Assembly (NCBI RefSeq): GCF_030758345.1
Contig: NZ_JAVAMO010000016.1
Coordinates: 60,857 to 124,856, forward strand
Direction: 5' to 3'
Length of the DNA: 64,000 bases
DNA from: Ruegeria discodermiae
GTDB taxonomy: Bacteria; Pseudomonadota; Alphaproteobacteria; Rhodobacterales; Rhodobacteraceae
In this document: piece after piece, positions 46,143-56,595 of the stretch
Position numbering within the stretch: position 1 is the stretch's first letter
Layout of the letters: every line of letters begins with the position of its first letter
Made by a program: the position numbers and the translations under genes
Notes under the pieces: generated by a model
The model's database searches: none
The model's input: the letters and a program-made list of their open reading frames with translations, nothing else
What the model was told of the DNA's origin: nothing

Positions 46143-46532
46143 TTAGACGCGGCGGCGCTTCGGCGGGCGGCAGCCGTTATGCGCAATCGGCGTCACGTCA
46201 CGGATCGACGTGATGTTGAAGCCCACGGCAGCCAGCGCGCGCAGTGCCGATTCACGGCCCGAACCGGGGCCCTGTACTTCGACTTCCAGCGTCTTGACAC
46301 CGTGATCCTGGGCTTTTTTGCCCGCATCTTCGGCAGCCAGCTGAGCCGCGTAAGGCGTCGATTTCCGCGATCCTTTGAAGCCCATGGTGCCAGCAGACGA
46401 CCACGAGATCGCGTTGCCCTGCACGTCCGAGATCAGGATCTTGGTATTGTTGAAGGTAGAGTTCACATGGGCAACGCCCGATGCGATGTTCTTGCGCTCT
46501 TTGCGCTTGATGCGTGTCTTGTCGCGTGCCAT
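46143..46532 (-). CDS. rpsK: 30S ribosomal protein S11
   Basis: A 129-residue S11 with the conserved [34 protein letters not shown] and a C-terminal [11 protein letters not shown]. It shapes the 30S platform. 15 bp after rpsM. Confidence 0.98.
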   Translation of the reverse strand: MARDKTRIKRKERKNIASGVAHVNSTFNNTKILISDVQGNAISWSSAGTMGFKGSRKSTPYAAQLAAEDAGKKAQDHGVKTLEVEVQGPGSGRESALRALAAVGFNITSIRDVTPIAHNGCRPPKRRRV

Positions 46533-46547
46533 CGGTCAGACCCTCCC

Positions 46548-46916
46548 TTATTTCTTCTTACCAGCAATTGCCTTTGCGGGGCCTTTGCGGGTGCGAGCGT
46601 TGGTGTGGGTGCGCTGACCGCGGACCGGCAGGTTGCGACGGTGGCGCAGGCCACGATAGCAGCCCAGATCCATCAGGCGCTTGATGTTCATCTGCACTTC
46701 GCGGCGCAGGTCGCCTTCGACGCTGTAATTGGCGTCGATATGTTCGCGAATGGCCAGTACCTCGGCATCGCTGAGCTCATTGACGCGACGATGCGCTTCA
46801 ATGCCCACGGCTTCGCAGATCGCGTTGGCCGAGGTGTTGCCGATTCCGGTGATGTAGGTGAGGGCGATAGGGACCCGCTTTGCAGTGGGGATGTTTACGC
46901 CGGCAATACGTGCCAC
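46548..46916 (-). CDS. rpsM: 30S ribosomal protein S13
   Basis: A 122-residue S13, starting [19 protein letters not shown] and containing [14 protein letters not shown] and the C-terminal [18 protein letters not shown]. It contacts tRNA and L5 across the subunit bridge. Separated from adk by a 198-bp gap containing a GGTTCCG...CCGGAACC hairpin at 46940-46959 in its leader. Confidence 0.98.
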   Translation of the reverse strand: MARIAGVNIPTAKRVPIALTYITGIGNTSANAICEAVGIEAHRRVNELSDAEVLAIREHIDANYSVEGDLRREVQMNIKRLMDLGCYRGLRHRRNLPVRGQRTHTNARTRKGPAKAIAGKKK

Positions 46917-47114
46917 GTGTCACTTTCCTTTTTCGTTGCGGTTCCGTAGTTCCGGAACCTTTTTTCACAACGCTTTACCGTGGCAGTGCCGCCAGAGGGT
47001 CCAGCATTTTTCGAGGTGGTCTTTGGACAAACGAATCTGCCCGAAGGAATCATGTCCCCTAAGGGATGGGGGTGGGTAGAGGCTTTTGCGGGGATCGTCA
47101 ACCCCCGCTTGTCC

Positions 47115-47690
47115 TTAACCCAGAATCGCCTCAATCGACGCCGTCACTTCCTTGATCTCGGCCAGTCCGTTGACCGGGCGGAGGTCGCCCTTGGCATAGT
47201 AGTAACCGATCAGCGGTGAGGTCTTTCTGTAGTATTCCATCAGGCGCACACGCACGCTTTCTGCATTGTCATCCGCCCGTACCGGCTGACCGGCGGCACG
47301 CGCTTGTTCCGCACGGTTGACGATGCGCTGCACCAGGGTCTCGTCATCGACGCGCATTTCAATAACGGTATGCAGCGACTGACCCAGCTTGGTCAGAAGA
47401 GCCGCCAGCGCATCGGCCTGCGCCAATGTGCGCGGGAACCCGTCGAAGATGAAACCAGCGCCTTTTTGCGTCGTCAGCTGCTCCTCAATCAGGCCGATGA
47501 CAATCTCGTCGGTGACCAGTTTGCCTGCATCCATGATTTCGGCAACTTTCTTGCCCATCTCGGTGCCGCTGGTGCGCGCGGCGCGCAACATGTCGCCAGT
47601 GCTGAGTTGGACCATGCCGCGCGTCTCGACCAGATGCTGCGCCTGGGTGCCTTTGCCCGCACCCGGCGGGCCCAATAGTATTATGTTCAT
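47115..47690 (-). CDS. adk: Adenylate kinase
   Basis: A 191-residue short-type adenylate kinase. The P-loop is [11 protein letters not shown] (residues 7-17), with the AMP-binding STGDMLR and FIFDGFPRT. The LID is the short form lacking the zinc-finger insert. It interconverts ATP and AMP with two ADP. Its start overlaps the secY stop by 4 bases. Confidence 0.97.
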   Translation of the reverse strand: MNIILLGPPGAGKGTQAQHLVETRGMVQLSTGDMLRAARTSGTEMGKKVAEIMDAGKLVTDEIVIGLIEEQLTTQKGAGFIFDGFPRTLAQADALAALLTKLGQSLHTVIEMRVDDETLVQRIVNRAEQARAAGQPVRADDNAESVRVRLMEYYRKTSPLIGYYYAKGDLRPVNGLAEIKEVTASIEAILG

Positions 47691-49051
47691 CGACGCGAGG
47701 GTCCCTTCCTGCTGCGTTTCTTGCTTTTGCCACGCAGCTGGGACTTTTCGATAAGCCCCTCATATTGATGCGCAAGCAGATGGCTCTGAACCTGCTGGAT
47801 CGTATCCATGGTCACAGAGACAATAATCAGTACCGAGGTGCCGCCGAAATAGAACGGAATCGCGAATTGACCGCGCAGAACTTCAGGCAGCAGGCAGACC
47901 AGCGCCAGATATCCCGAGCCCAGAACCAGCACGCGGTTCACCACATATTCGAGATACTCGGAGGTCTTCTTGCCGGGGCGGATACCCGGAATGAACCCGT
48001 TCTGCTTCTTCAGGTTATCGGCCACGTCATCGGGCTTGAAGGCCACGTTGAACGTGTAAAAATAGGCGAAGAAGATAATCATCGACGCGAAGAACAGCAG
48101 GTAGAGCGGCTGTCCCGGTCCGAAATTGGCCAGAAGCCAGGACATCACAGGTCCGCTGGCAGCGCCGGATGAGAAAGTCGAAATCGTGACCGGCAGCAGC
48201 AACAACGAGCTGGCAAAGATCGCGGGGATCACGCCCGACGGGTTGACCTTGACCGGCAGGTGCGAGGAGCCGCCATCATAAACTTTCATCCCCACCTGGC
48301 GGCGCGGATATTGGATATGGATCTTGCGTAGGGCGCGCTCCATGAACACCACGAAGGTGATGGTTACGATCACCATTAGGATCACCGCGATGATCACGGC
48401 AGGGCTCAGCGCGCCGGAGCGGCCCGAGGCCAGGAACTGCGCCAGAGCGGCGGGAACCTCGGCGATGATGCCGACAAAGATGATCAGCGAGATACCGTTA
48501 CCGATGCCGCGCGCAGTGATCTGCTCACCCAGCCACATCAGGAACATGGTGCCACCAACCAACGTAATCATGGTCGCCAGCCGGAAATAAAGCCCCGGTT
48601 CGGTGGCCAGATCGCCCGCTTCCAGCGACACGGCAAGACCGTAGGCCTGCACCGTGGCCAGCGCCACCGTTCCGTATCGTGTATACTGGTTGATCTTCTT
48701 GCGGCCCTGTTCGCCCTCTTTCTTGAGCTGCTCAAGCGAAGGCACCATGGCGGTCAACAACTGAACGATAATCGAGGCCGAGATGTAGGGCATGATGCCA
48801 AGGGCAAAGATGCCCATGCGCCCCAGCGCCCCGCCAGTGAACATCGAAACCATTCCGCCGATGCCCTGCCCCGCCTGCTCCATGAACTGCTGCAACGCCG
48901 CACCATCAATGCCGGGCACCGGAATGAAGGTGCCAAGACGATAGACAATCAGAAGGCCAAGCGTGAACAGGATGCGGTTGCGCAGATCGGTGGCTTTGCC
49001 AAGGGCGGACCAGCTTGTGTTGGCCGCCATTTGTTCTGCTGCTGATACCAT
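47687..49051 (-). CDS. secY: Protein translocase subunit SecY
   Basis: A 454-residue SecY with ten membrane helices. Typical motifs are [18 protein letters not shown] near residue 80, the plug region after the first helix, and the cytoplasmic loop [17 protein letters not shown] before helix 9. Core of the SecYEG channel. It is 110 bp after rplO, with a hairpin between. Confidence 0.97.
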   Translation of the reverse strand: MVSAAEQMAANTSWSALGKATDLRNRILFTLGLLIVYRLGTFIPVPGIDGAALQQFMEQAGQGIGGMVSMFTGGALGRMGIFALGIMPYISASIIVQLLTAMVPSLEQLKKEGEQGRKKINQYTRYGTVALATVQAYGLAVSLEAGDLATEPGLYFRLATMITLVGGTMFLMWLGEQITARGIGNGISLIIFVGIIAEVPAALAQFLASGRSGALSPAVIIAVILMVIVTITFVVFMERALRKIHIQYPRRQVGMKVYDGGSSHLPVKVNPSGVIPAIFASSLLLLPVTISTFSSGAASGPVMSWLLANFGPGQPLYLLFFASMIIFFAYFYTFNVAFKPDDVADNLKKQNGFIPGIRPGKKTSEYLEYVVNRVLVLGSGYLALVCLLPEVLRGQFAIPFYFGGTSVLIIVSVTMDTIQQVQSHLLAHQYEGLIEKSQLRGKSKKRSRKGPSRR

Positions 49052-49072
49052 TAATCGGACTCTCTTGTGAAA

Positions 49073-49108
49073 ACGCCGCCCGGAACCGTTTTCCGGCTCG
49101 GGCGGCGT
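49073..49108 (-). terminator. Hairpin between rplO and secY
   Basis: ACGCCGCCCG (49073-49082) pairs with CGGGCGGCGT (49099-49108); on the reverse strand TTTTC follows. The shape is that of an intrinsic terminator inside the ribosomal operon, so it may attenuate secY relative to rplO. Confidence 0.7.
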
Positions 49109-49161
49109 CTTTGGAAAACTTGAGGCACTATGTAAGCGGGTCTGAGCCCGCTCACAAGCGG

Positions 49162-49635
49162 TTACTCTGCCGCGGCAGCGTTTGTGACCTTAAGTGAGCC
49201 GCCCGCTTTTTCGACTGCTTCAACCGCAGCCTTGGACGCGCCGGTCACTTCCAGGTTCACCTTGGCCGAGATCTCGCCTTTGGCGAGGATGCGAACACCG
49301 TCCAGCTTGCGACGCACCAGACCGCTGGAAACCAGCGCGTCCTCGGTGATAGCCGCCTCGGCGTCCAGCTTGCCGGCATCGACGAATTTCTGGATCAGGC
49401 CCAGGTTTACAACGGCAAATGCCTTGCGGTTGGGCTTGTTGAAGCCACGCTTGGGCAGGCGCTGATAGAGCGGCATCTGGCCACCCTCATAGCCATTGAT
49501 AGCCACACCCGAACGGGATTTCTGACCTTTGATACCCCGGCCACCAGTTTTACCGGTGCCCGAACCGGGACCACGGCCAACACGTTTGCGGGGTTTAGTT
49601 GCGCCAGCATTGTCGCGCAGTTCATGCAATTTCAT
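49162..49635 (-). CDS. rplO: 50S ribosomal protein L15
   Basis: A 157-residue L15, starting [20 protein letters not shown] with the Gly-rich [19 protein letters not shown] and the typical [15 protein letters not shown]. Start 49635 is the family start; an upstream 30-residue extension is spurious. The genes normally upstream (rpmD, rpsE) are not here. Confidence 0.97.
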   Translation of the reverse strand: MKLHELRDNAGATKPRKRVGRGPGSGTGKTGGRGIKGQKSRSGVAINGYEGGQMPLYQRLPKRGFNKPNRKAFAVVNLGLIQKFVDAGKLDAEAAITEDALVSSGLVRRKLDGVRILAKGEISAKVNLEVTGASKAAVEAVEKAGGSLKVTNAAAAE

Positions 49636-49889
49636 TTCGCTTCTCCTAAGCCGGATGTGACCCCCGAAGCGGAATGGGTCAACCACGGCATTTCCTGGTT
49701 TTGATTCCCGTGGCTGTTCGACCACCGCGCGTGCATAGTCCTAATCCGCCAATGACGCAACACCCGGTTTTCAATGCTGGCAGGTGCCCCGCTCCAAACA
49801 AAGCCAAGCGCAACTGACTTGTTCTATGAGGCTGGGCTAAGTGACCGGTGGTCCATTGGCTTGTCATGTTGAGCGACCAATACAGTCAG

Positions 49890-50198
49890 CACGGATAACC
49901 TCTCGACCATTCTGGACAACACTCCTTTTGTCACCATCATGATCCCGCTGATCGAATCCACCGCCGACACGTTCGGCGGAGCGGGCTTGATCGAACGCTC
50001 TGGTGGTAGTTGGGGCGGGGGGCCTGTCTGGGCGGTAACGGCACGCTGCTGGACGCAGGCGCCAACCTGACCGTGGCGGCCTTCGCCGAAAAGGCCAAGC
50101 AACCGATCGGATTCATCGCCTTCATCAAGATCGCCTTCCCGATCATAATCCTGACGCTGATGATTACCAACATTTATATCTGGCTGTGGTACGTCTGA
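49890..50198 (+). pseudogene. Anion/sodium permease C-terminal remnant (ArsB/NhaD superfamily)
   Basis: The first part reads DNLSTILDNTPFVTIMIPLI and on to about 49990; after a frameshift the second reads GACLGGNGTLLDAGANLTVA then AEKAKQPIGFIAFIKIAFP and a final membrane helix ending WLWYV at 50198. These are the last two membrane segments and the GGNGT loop of ArsB/NhaD-type (ion transporter superfamily) permeases. The N-terminal two-thirds is gone. It is a decayed gene on the opposite strand to the ribosomal operon. Confidence 0.75.
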
Positions 50199-50522
50199 GT
50201 TCGGCGCGCCGGCAGGTCTTTGACAAGGCTCCGGAGCGTGTTCCGCCCACGACCACCTGGCCACTCCTCACACTCGTCACTCCCGCAGGGAAAACGCCTT
50301 GCAAGGTCAGCGCGCATCTGAATCTAACGGACAGAAACGCGCAATCGAGGAGATCTCCGACGGCCAATCAGGCGCTGGTGAGCGGCGAACATCCGGTCAA
50401 TTCCAGCTTTGCTCGACGCTATTCCCTTCTATTTCAACGGCTTCGCACTGTCGCGCAAAAAAATGCACCCTTAGTGGAATTGCCCTTGTATTTCCGTCGT
50501 TTGCACGGATATACCCGTCGGC
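50199..50522. other. Gene-free stretch before tRNA-Ser
   Basis: The 324 bases between the permease remnant and tRNA-Ser contain no convincing coding frame. An A-rich run sits near 50456-50463. Nothing else was recognised. Confidence 0.5.
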
Positions 50523-50612
50523 GGAGACGTGGCCGAGTGGTCGAAGGCGCTCCCCTGCTAAGGGAGTAGGCGGGAAACCGTCTCGAGGGTTCGAATCCCT
50601 TCGTCTCCGCCA
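50523..50612 (+). tRNA. tRNA-Ser (anticodon GCT)
   Basis: A 90-base class II tRNA with encoded CCA. The acceptor is GGAGACG/CGTCTCC, the D-arm TGGCCGAGTGGTCGAAGGC, the anticodon loop CTGCTAA with anticodon GCT, a long variable arm (TAGGCGGGAAACCGTCTC) and the T-loop GGTTCGAATCC. It decodes AGC and AGU. Confidence 0.97.
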
Positions 50613-50866
50613 CCTATAATTTTTGCTCAATCCTGATCATTGTTTGCAAACCCTTATGGGCCTGTTTTTGTTGATTTATCTTGTTCTACCAATTGCCTGA
50701 TTAAGCACCAACCAGTCCAGAAAATCGCGTCTAGCTGGTCAGGAAAACAGAACGCGTCGCCCTGGGCTTTACATCATAGCCAAAAAAATAGTCGTTTTTC
50801 TCAAGGTCCTCGGGCTCGCGAGAGCGTTTTCCTTGAAAACTCTGATTTGTTTGTCAAACTCCTCGC

Positions 50867-52285
50867 ATGAATGAATACTTTGATGAAATGTTCGAAGGTG
50901 ATGGATCATTAAGAGGTCCATTCGAAGAGATAGGCCGCTGGTTCAATGCAGAAGATGCGTCACGGCTCAGATCCAAACAACGCGAAGCGGAGGAAGTGTT
51001 CAGGCTGACTGGCATCACCTTCAACGTCTACGGCAAAGCCGAGGCAGAGGAGAGGTTGATACCGTTTGATATCGTGCCGCGTGTGATTTCTGCGCGGGAG
51101 TGGCAGCGCCTGGAGCGTGGTATCGAACAGCGGGTCCGGGCGATTAACGCCTTTCTCCACGATATCTACCACCGTCAGGAAATTGTCCGAGCAGGGAGGG
51201 TGCCTGCGGCAATGATCGCTGAAAACGAAGCGTTCCTGCCGCAGATGCTGGGCGTTTCACCACCTGGTCAGGTCTATACACATATTGTTGGCATCGATCT
51301 GGTGCGCACCGGGCCCGACGAGTTCTATGTGCTGGAAGACAACGCGCGCACCCCTTCGGGCGTCAGCTATATGCTCGAAAATCGGGAAACGATGCTGAAG
51401 ATGTTCCCCGAGTTGTTCAGTGCCACTAACGTCCGGAATGTTTCGGACTATCCGCGAAACCTGAGGCGTTCTCTTGCTGCATGCGCTCCGGACTGCGCCG
51501 AAGGAGAGCCCACTGTCGCGGTGCTGACCCCCGGAATTTATAACTCGGCATATTACGAGCACGCGTTCCTTGCGGACCAGATGGCTGTGGAGCTTGTCGA
51601 AGGACATGATCTGCGCGTCGTCGACGGGCGTGTCTGTATGCGCACCACCCGTGGGTACCGGCCCATTGACGTCCTGTATCGTCGGGTTGATGACGATTTC
51701 CTGGATCCTTTGAACTTTAATCCAGACAGCGCACTCGGCGTTCCTGGCATCCTGGACGTGTATCGTGCCGGGGGGATCACGATCGCCAACGCACCGGGCA
51801 CGGGCATCGCCGATGACAAGGCGATTTATTCTTACATGCCTGAAATCGTTGAATTCTATACGGGCGAAAAACCCCTTCTGAAAAACGTGCCGACCTGGAG
51901 ATGCAGCGATCCCGAGTCTCGTGCCTACGTTCTCGATAATCTGTCCGAACTTGTGGTGAAGGAGGTACATGGTTCCGGGGGCTATGGGATGCTGATTGGT
52001 CCGACGGCCAGCAAGAAAGAAATTGCCGCATTCCGGGACAAACTCAAGTCGCGGCCATCGAACTACATCGCGCAGCCCACGTTGTCATTGTCGACCGTTC
52101 CGATTTTCACGCGATCCGGATTGGCGCCAAGACATGTTGATTTGCGTCCCTTTGTTCTGGTTTCTCCGGATGGGATCAAAATCACGCCGGGCGGGTTAAC
52201 CCGGGTCGCGCTTAAGAAAGGGTCGCTGGTGGTAAATTCCAGTCAGGGCGGCGGGACCAAAGACACCTGGGTGCTGGAGGACTAA
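50867..52285 (+). CDS. Circularly permuted type 2 ATP-grasp protein
   Basis: A 472-residue circularly permuted ATP-grasp (DUF404/DUF407) protein. Typical segments are FLHDIYHRQEIVRAGRVP, YVLEDNARTPSGVSYMLENR, GVPGILDVYRAGGITIANAP and VVKEVHGSGGYGMLIGP. It is predicted to form amide bonds on peptides with ATP. It is the first gene of a four-gene unit with alpha-E, transglutaminase and Anbu genes, the association described for predicted peptide-tagging systems. 3 bp to the next gene. Confidence 0.93.
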   Translation: MNEYFDEMFEGDGSLRGPFEEIGRWFNAEDASRLRSKQREAEEVFRLTGITFNVYGKAEAEERLIPFDIVPRVISAREWQRLERGIEQRVRAINAFLHDIYHRQEIVRAGRVPAAMIAENEAFLPQMLGVSPPGQVYTHIVGIDLVRTGPDEFYVLEDNARTPSGVSYMLENRETMLKMFPELFSATNVRNVSDYPRNLRRSLAACAPDCAEGEPTVAVLTPGIYNSAYYEHAFLADQMAVELVEGHDLRVVDGRVCMRTTRGYRPIDVLYRRVDDDFLDPLNFNPDSALGVPGILDVYRAGGITIANAPGTGIADDKAIYSYMPEIVEFYTGEKPLLKNVPTWRCSDPESRAYVLDNLSELVVKEVHGSGGYGMLIGPTASKKEIAAFRDKLKSRPSNYIAQPTLSLSTVPIFTRSGLAPRHVDLRPFVLVSPDGIKITPGGLTRVALKKGSLVVNSSQGGGTKDTWVLED

Positions 52286-52288
52286 GCC

Positions 52289-53230
52289 ATGCTGGGAAAA
52301 ACTGCTGGTGGGCTGTTCTGGATGTCCAGGTACCTGGAAAGGGCGGAAAACACGGCCAGATTGCTGGAAACCGGTCAGCGGATGGCATTGACGCGCACCC
52401 AGAACTCGGTCGAGGAATGGGGATCCGTACTGAAAACGGCTGGCGTGCTTGATGCATATCTCGCCAAATACGAAGAGGTCACCAGAGACAACTCGGTGGA
52501 TTGGATTCTGCGTGATGCGGATAACCCATCCTCGGTAAAATCTGTGATCAAGCAAGCCAGAGATAACGCGCGCCTTGTGCGGACGGCTCTGACCCATGAT
52601 GTCTGGAACGCGGTGAACGCCACTTGGATGAAAATCGACGCGGCAACGAAACGCCGCGTGAACGAGCGGGACTTGCCCGGGATGCTCGAACTGATCCGCC
52701 AACAGGCGGCTCTGGTTCGTGGAGCCACACTTGGCACCATGCTCCGCAATGACATGTTTGACTTTACGCGCATCGGCACTTTTGTCGAACGCGCGGACAA
52801 CACCGGGCGCATTCTGGATGTTAAGTATTACGTCCTGTTGCCCACGGCATTTGCGGTCGGGTCTTCTCTGGACAACATCCAGTGGGAGAGCATTCTGCGG
52901 TCGGTGGGTGCGGGTGGCGGGTATCGGATAACGCACGGGCAGAAAACAAGCCCGTCCGACATCGCTCAATTTCTCATTCTGGACCAGCGCATGCCGCGCA
53001 GCCTTCATTTCTGTTGTCGAAAGCTTCAGGAAAACCTGTCCTATCTCAAGAAGGATTATGGCTTTTCGGGGCCTTCATGTGAGGCGTCCAATGCGCTTTA
53101 CGAGAAGTACCTTGACCAGCCGATTTCCGGCATCTTCGAATTCGGCCTGCATGAGTATATCCAGGATTTTCTCAACGATCTCTCCAGCCTGAGCCGCCAG
53201 ATCGAAATTGACTACCGGTTTTATGAGTAG
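52289..53230 (+). CDS. Alpha-E domain protein
   Basis: A 313-residue all-helical alpha-E protein (DUF403). The N-terminus LGKTAGGLFWMSRYLERAEN is diagnostic, with RGATLGTMLRNDMFDFTRIG and ERADNTGRILDVKYY following. The biochemical role is unknown; it always accompanies the circularly permuted ATP-grasp. 3 bp after it and 3 bp before the transglutaminase gene. Confidence 0.93.
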   Translation: MLGKTAGGLFWMSRYLERAENTARLLETGQRMALTRTQNSVEEWGSVLKTAGVLDAYLAKYEEVTRDNSVDWILRDADNPSSVKSVIKQARDNARLVRTALTHDVWNAVNATWMKIDAATKRRVNERDLPGMLELIRQQAALVRGATLGTMLRNDMFDFTRIGTFVERADNTGRILDVKYYVLLPTAFAVGSSLDNIQWESILRSVGAGGGYRITHGQKTSPSDIAQFLILDQRMPRSLHFCCRKLQENLSYLKKDYGFSGPSCEASNALYEKYLDQPISGIFEFGLHEYIQDFLNDLSSLSRQIEIDYRFYE

Positions 53231-53233
53231 CAA

Positions 53234-54031
53234 ATGAAACTGCATATTAGACACGAAACCAGATACGATTTCGACGCGCCCGTACCCTTCGGGCTTCAGC
53301 AACTGAGGAAAACACCCAAATCCTTTCGCAATCAGAGCATCATGAGCTGGAGCACCGAGATCATCGGCGGACGCAAAGAACTGAGCTTTGAAGACTACCA
53401 CCGCAACACGGTCGAATTGATCAGTTTCGAGACGAATACCCAAAGCGTCACGCTGATCTCCGAAGGCAGCGTCGAAGTCGAAGATACTAATGGCATCCTG
53501 GGGCGCCACGAAGGGTCTATCCCGCTGTGGCTCTTCAAGCGCAGCACACAGCAGACCAAGCCGGGAAAAGGTGTTGCTGAACTGGTAAGGAATTTGCCCC
53601 AAGGCGAACCTCTTGAACAGATGCATGCATTGTCTGAGAGCATTCGAGAGCATGTGAAGTATGAGATCGGAAGCTCTGATCCTGACTGGAGCGCCGAAGA
53701 CGCTATCGAAGCGGGTTGCGGCGTGTGTCAGGACCATACCCATGTTTTTATCAGCTGCGCCCGCCAGGCTGGTTTGCCCGCGCGCTATGTCTCGGGCTAT
53801 CTGATGATGAACGAAACCGAGTTGCAGGACGCCACCCATGCCTGGGCCGAAGTGCATCTGGACGGGCTGGGCTGGGTTGGTTTCGACATCTCAAACGGAA
53901 TTTCTCCTGACGATCGATATGTTCGAGTCGCAACTGGTCTGGACTATGCGCAAGCCGCCCCGGTAATAGGAAACAGAATGGGGACAGCGGGCGAGCAATT
54001 GAAAGTGGAGTTGCAGGTCGCACAGCAGTAA
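53234..54031 (+). CDS. Transglutaminase-like cysteine protease
   Basis: A 265-residue transglutaminase-family protein. An N-terminal beta domain (LHIRHETRYDFDAPVPFGLQ) is followed by the papain-like catalytic core: Cys in AGCGVCQDHTHVF (about residue 160), His in DATHAWAEV and Asp in GFDISNG. It probably cleaves or forms isopeptide bonds. Part of the Anbu operon. Confidence 0.94.
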   Translation: MKLHIRHETRYDFDAPVPFGLQQLRKTPKSFRNQSIMSWSTEIIGGRKELSFEDYHRNTVELISFETNTQSVTLISEGSVEVEDTNGILGRHEGSIPLWLFKRSTQQTKPGKGVAELVRNLPQGEPLEQMHALSESIREHVKYEIGSSDPDWSAEDAIEAGCGVCQDHTHVFISCARQAGLPARYVSGYLMMNETELQDATHAWAEVHLDGLGWVGFDISNGISPDDRYVRVATGLDYAQAAPVIGNRMGTAGEQLKVELQVAQQ

Positions 54032-54042
54032 CGGAGACGACC

Positions 54043-54792
54043 ATGACCTATGCTGTGGGGATGCGGCTGAACCGCGGACTGGTTTTTATGTCCGATACGC
54101 GCACGAATGCAGGCGTAGACAATATCTCTACCTTCAACAAGATGTTCAACTGGTCTGTGGAAGGCGAACGGTCGATTACCCTTTTGACCGCCGGTAATCT
54201 GGCAACGACACAGGCCACGGTCAGCCTGCTGGAAGAACGGACCAAAGCGCCCGAGGATCGCGCGCCGTCCATCCTTGAAGCACCGACAATGTTTCAGGTC
54301 GCGCAACTGGTGGCGGACACCCTGAGCGACGTTATTGCGAAGCATGGGCGGCTGGGTCAGCAGGCCGACAGTGCTTTTCATGCCACGCTTATTCTGGGCG
54401 GGCAGATCAAGGGCGGACCCTCGCGCCTGTTTTTGATCTATCCCGAAGGCAACTTCATTGAGGCTGGCGACGACACCCCGTTCTTTCAGATCGGAGAGAC
54501 CAAATATGGCCGACCGATATTGGTGCGCGCCTATGATCCCGAAATGAGCTTTCCAGAGACTGTCAGACTCTTGCTTGTCAGTTTCGACTCGACGATCAAA
54601 GCCAACCTGTCTGTCGGAGCCCCGCTTGATCTACTGCTTTATGATGAAGGCAGCCTCGAAGCAGGCCAACGCACAAGCTTCGAAGCGGATGATCCGTATT
54701 TCCGGACTATTTCCGAGGGCTGGGGCGACGCACTGAAATCCGCTTTGTCCAGACTGCCAAAATACAGCATGGAATCAGGGACAAGCGATTGA
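54043..54792 (+). CDS. Anbu, bacterial proteasome homologue
   Basis: A 249-residue Ntn-hydrolase of the Anbu (ancestral beta subunit / BPH) family. After Met removal Thr2 (MTYAVGMRLNRGLVFMSDTR) would be the nucleophile, with the conserved Asp-x-R and Lys in FNKMF. It forms ring or helical oligomers in the cytoplasm. Co-occurrence with ATP-grasp, alpha-E and transglutaminase genes is the classic Anbu operon. 11 bp after the transglutaminase gene. Confidence 0.94.
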   Translation: MTYAVGMRLNRGLVFMSDTRTNAGVDNISTFNKMFNWSVEGERSITLLTAGNLATTQATVSLLEERTKAPEDRAPSILEAPTMFQVAQLVADTLSDVIAKHGRLGQQADSAFHATLILGGQIKGGPSRLFLIYPEGNFIEAGDDTPFFQIGETKYGRPILVRAYDPEMSFPETVRLLLVSFDSTIKANLSVGAPLDLLLYDEGSLEAGQRTSFEADDPYFRTISEGWGDALKSALSRLPKYSMESGTSD

Positions 54793-55008
54793 ATGAAGGC
54801 TCTGTTCACGTATCCGATATTGGCTCCCAACCTGCATTGCAAATAAAGGATCGGAACGACGTGGAGCGCATTGGCCGGCTGTCGTGCAGCAGCTTGCGTT
54901 TGATAGGCTGAACCGTCTCGCGCACCGCGAACAAACCTGCAAAAACCGTACCACAAAGCCGGGCAGTTTTACTGCGAACCTGATCCACCAGATGCCGGGG
55001 CTGACTGA

Positions 55009-56595
55009 CTAATACTCGATCACGGGTCGCACAAGATCCAGGATTTCTTCTTCGGCAATATAGGCGTCGAACTGACTTTGCGGCAACGCGGATCGCACCG
55101 CCAGCCTAAAAACCACCGCCGCAAACACAGCGCAGACTGCAACATCCCAGCCAAAGGGGATGAGTTTTTGGGCACCTTCCCCGAATTGTCCGAAATACGA
55201 GATCAGGCCGATTCCAACGAAATACGGGATCAACCACAGTGCCTGAGCGGTCTCCATCTCGCTCAGTTTTCCGGAGAATCTGATCAGCAAAAACGCCAAC
55301 CCCACCAACAAGGCGAAGCCGAGGCGCCACACCGTGTGCCAGCCGCTCCAATACACGATCATGGTTGCGATGATGAAGGCTGTGAGTGCAACCAGGCGAA
55401 CCGCTGGGATTCGGATGGAACGAGGGTGATCTGGCAGCAGATCGCGCAGACACACGACCGCAATCGGCCCAACTGCAAAGGACAGGACGATCGCAGCGCC
55501 GTTTAATGCGATGACGTCTTCGAACGGTATCGTCAACAAGAACAGGACGCCGATCAGAAAGTTCAGCGCAAGTGCCCAGAGCGGAATGCCCAGTGACGAC
55601 AATTTCTGCAGCAGCGCTGGCAGAAAACCGTTCTTGGACAAAGCCAACGTGATCCGTGCGTTCGAGCCCGTGGCAACCAGGCCATTGCCGAAAGGTCCGA
55701 TGATGGAACCCATGTTGAGCAGCCCCATGAACCAGACGATTCCGACGGAGAGGATGATGCCGTCCAACGGACCTTCATTGCCGAAACTCATCGCGGCCCA
55801 TCCCTTGCTGAGCGCTTCGGCATCCAGCGCGCCGATGAAAGCAATTTGCAGGCCGAGGTAGATAGCGGCACAGAGCAGGATCGACAGGACAAGCGCGGTC
55901 GGGATGGTGAATTTCGGGTTTCGGGCTTCACCAGCCATGTCGACCACATGCCGAAATCCTATAAAGGAGAAGATCACGCCACCCGTTGACACAGCCGCCA
56001 GAACACCCTGGACCCCGTAGGGGGCAAAGCCGCCAGTATTGCTAAAATTCGCGCCCTCAAACCGGGTCACGACCAAAGCGATCGACAACAGAACGGGAAT
56101 GCCGATCTTAACCCATGTGAAGGCGGTATTCACACGCGTAAAGAACTTAACGCCAAACGCGTTGATGATAACAAACAGCAGCATGAGAAACAGAGCCACC
56201 ACCGTACCGCTGCCTGTTAGTTTTCCGGTGTTGGTATCGTGCAGCCACTGCGCGTAAGGGGCCAGATACTTTAACATCGCCTGAACTTCGATCGGTGCTG
56301 CGGTGTTGTAACCGATCCATGCGCTCCACCCCATCGCCATGGAAACGATGTTGCCATGCGAAAACTGTGGCACGCGCGCGATGCCGCCAGGGATCGGCAG
56401 CATTGCCGAGATTTCGGCGAAGGTCATTGCCAGAATGAACATCGCCGCTGCGCCGATAACCCAGGAAATAACGGCAGCGGGTCCCGCCTGTTGCACCGCC
56501 AGCAGCGGCCCCAACAACCATCCAGACCCCATGATGCCGCCGACCGAAATGAACGTCAGACCGAGCAGACCTATTTCACGCTTCATCTGCGCCAT
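55009..56595 (-). CDS. APC-family amino acid permease
   Basis: A 528-residue amino acid-polyamine-organocation transporter with about twelve to fourteen membrane helices. The first helix has the substrate-binding SVGGIMGSGWLLGP, and helix 6 the FSFIGFRHVVDMAGEARNP pattern. Substrate unknown. It is a single gene, convergent with the Anbu operon. Confidence 0.9.
   Translation of the reverse strand: MAQMKREIGLLGLTFISVGGIMGSGWLLGPLLAVQQAGPAAVISWVIGAAAMFILAMTFAEISAMLPIPGGIARVPQFSHGNIVSMAMGWSAWIGYNTAAPIEVQAMLKYLAPYAQWLHDTNTGKLTGSGTVVALFLMLLFVIINAFGVKFFTRVNTAFTWVKIGIPVLLSIALVVTRFEGANFSNTGGFAPYGVQGVLAAVSTGGVIFSFIGFRHVVDMAGEARNPKFTIPTALVLSILLCAAIYLGLQIAFIGALDAEALSKGWAAMSFGNEGPLDGIILSVGIVWFMGLLNMGSIIGPFGNGLVATGSNARITLALSKNGFLPALLQKLSSLGIPLWALALNFLIGVLFLLTIPFEDVIALNGAAIVLSFAVGPIAVVCLRDLLPDHPRSIRIPAVRLVALTAFIIATMIVYWSGWHTVWRLGFALLVGLAFLLIRFSGKLSEMETAQALWLIPYFVGIGLISYFGQFGEGAQKLIPFGWDVAVCAVFAAVVFRLAVRSALPQSQFDAYIAEEEILDLVRPVIEY

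Noticed and set aside
47089..47109. Intrinsic terminator after adk
   Set aside because: The GCGGGG/CCCCCGC stem has no T tract on the transcribed strand and lies at the edge of the gene.
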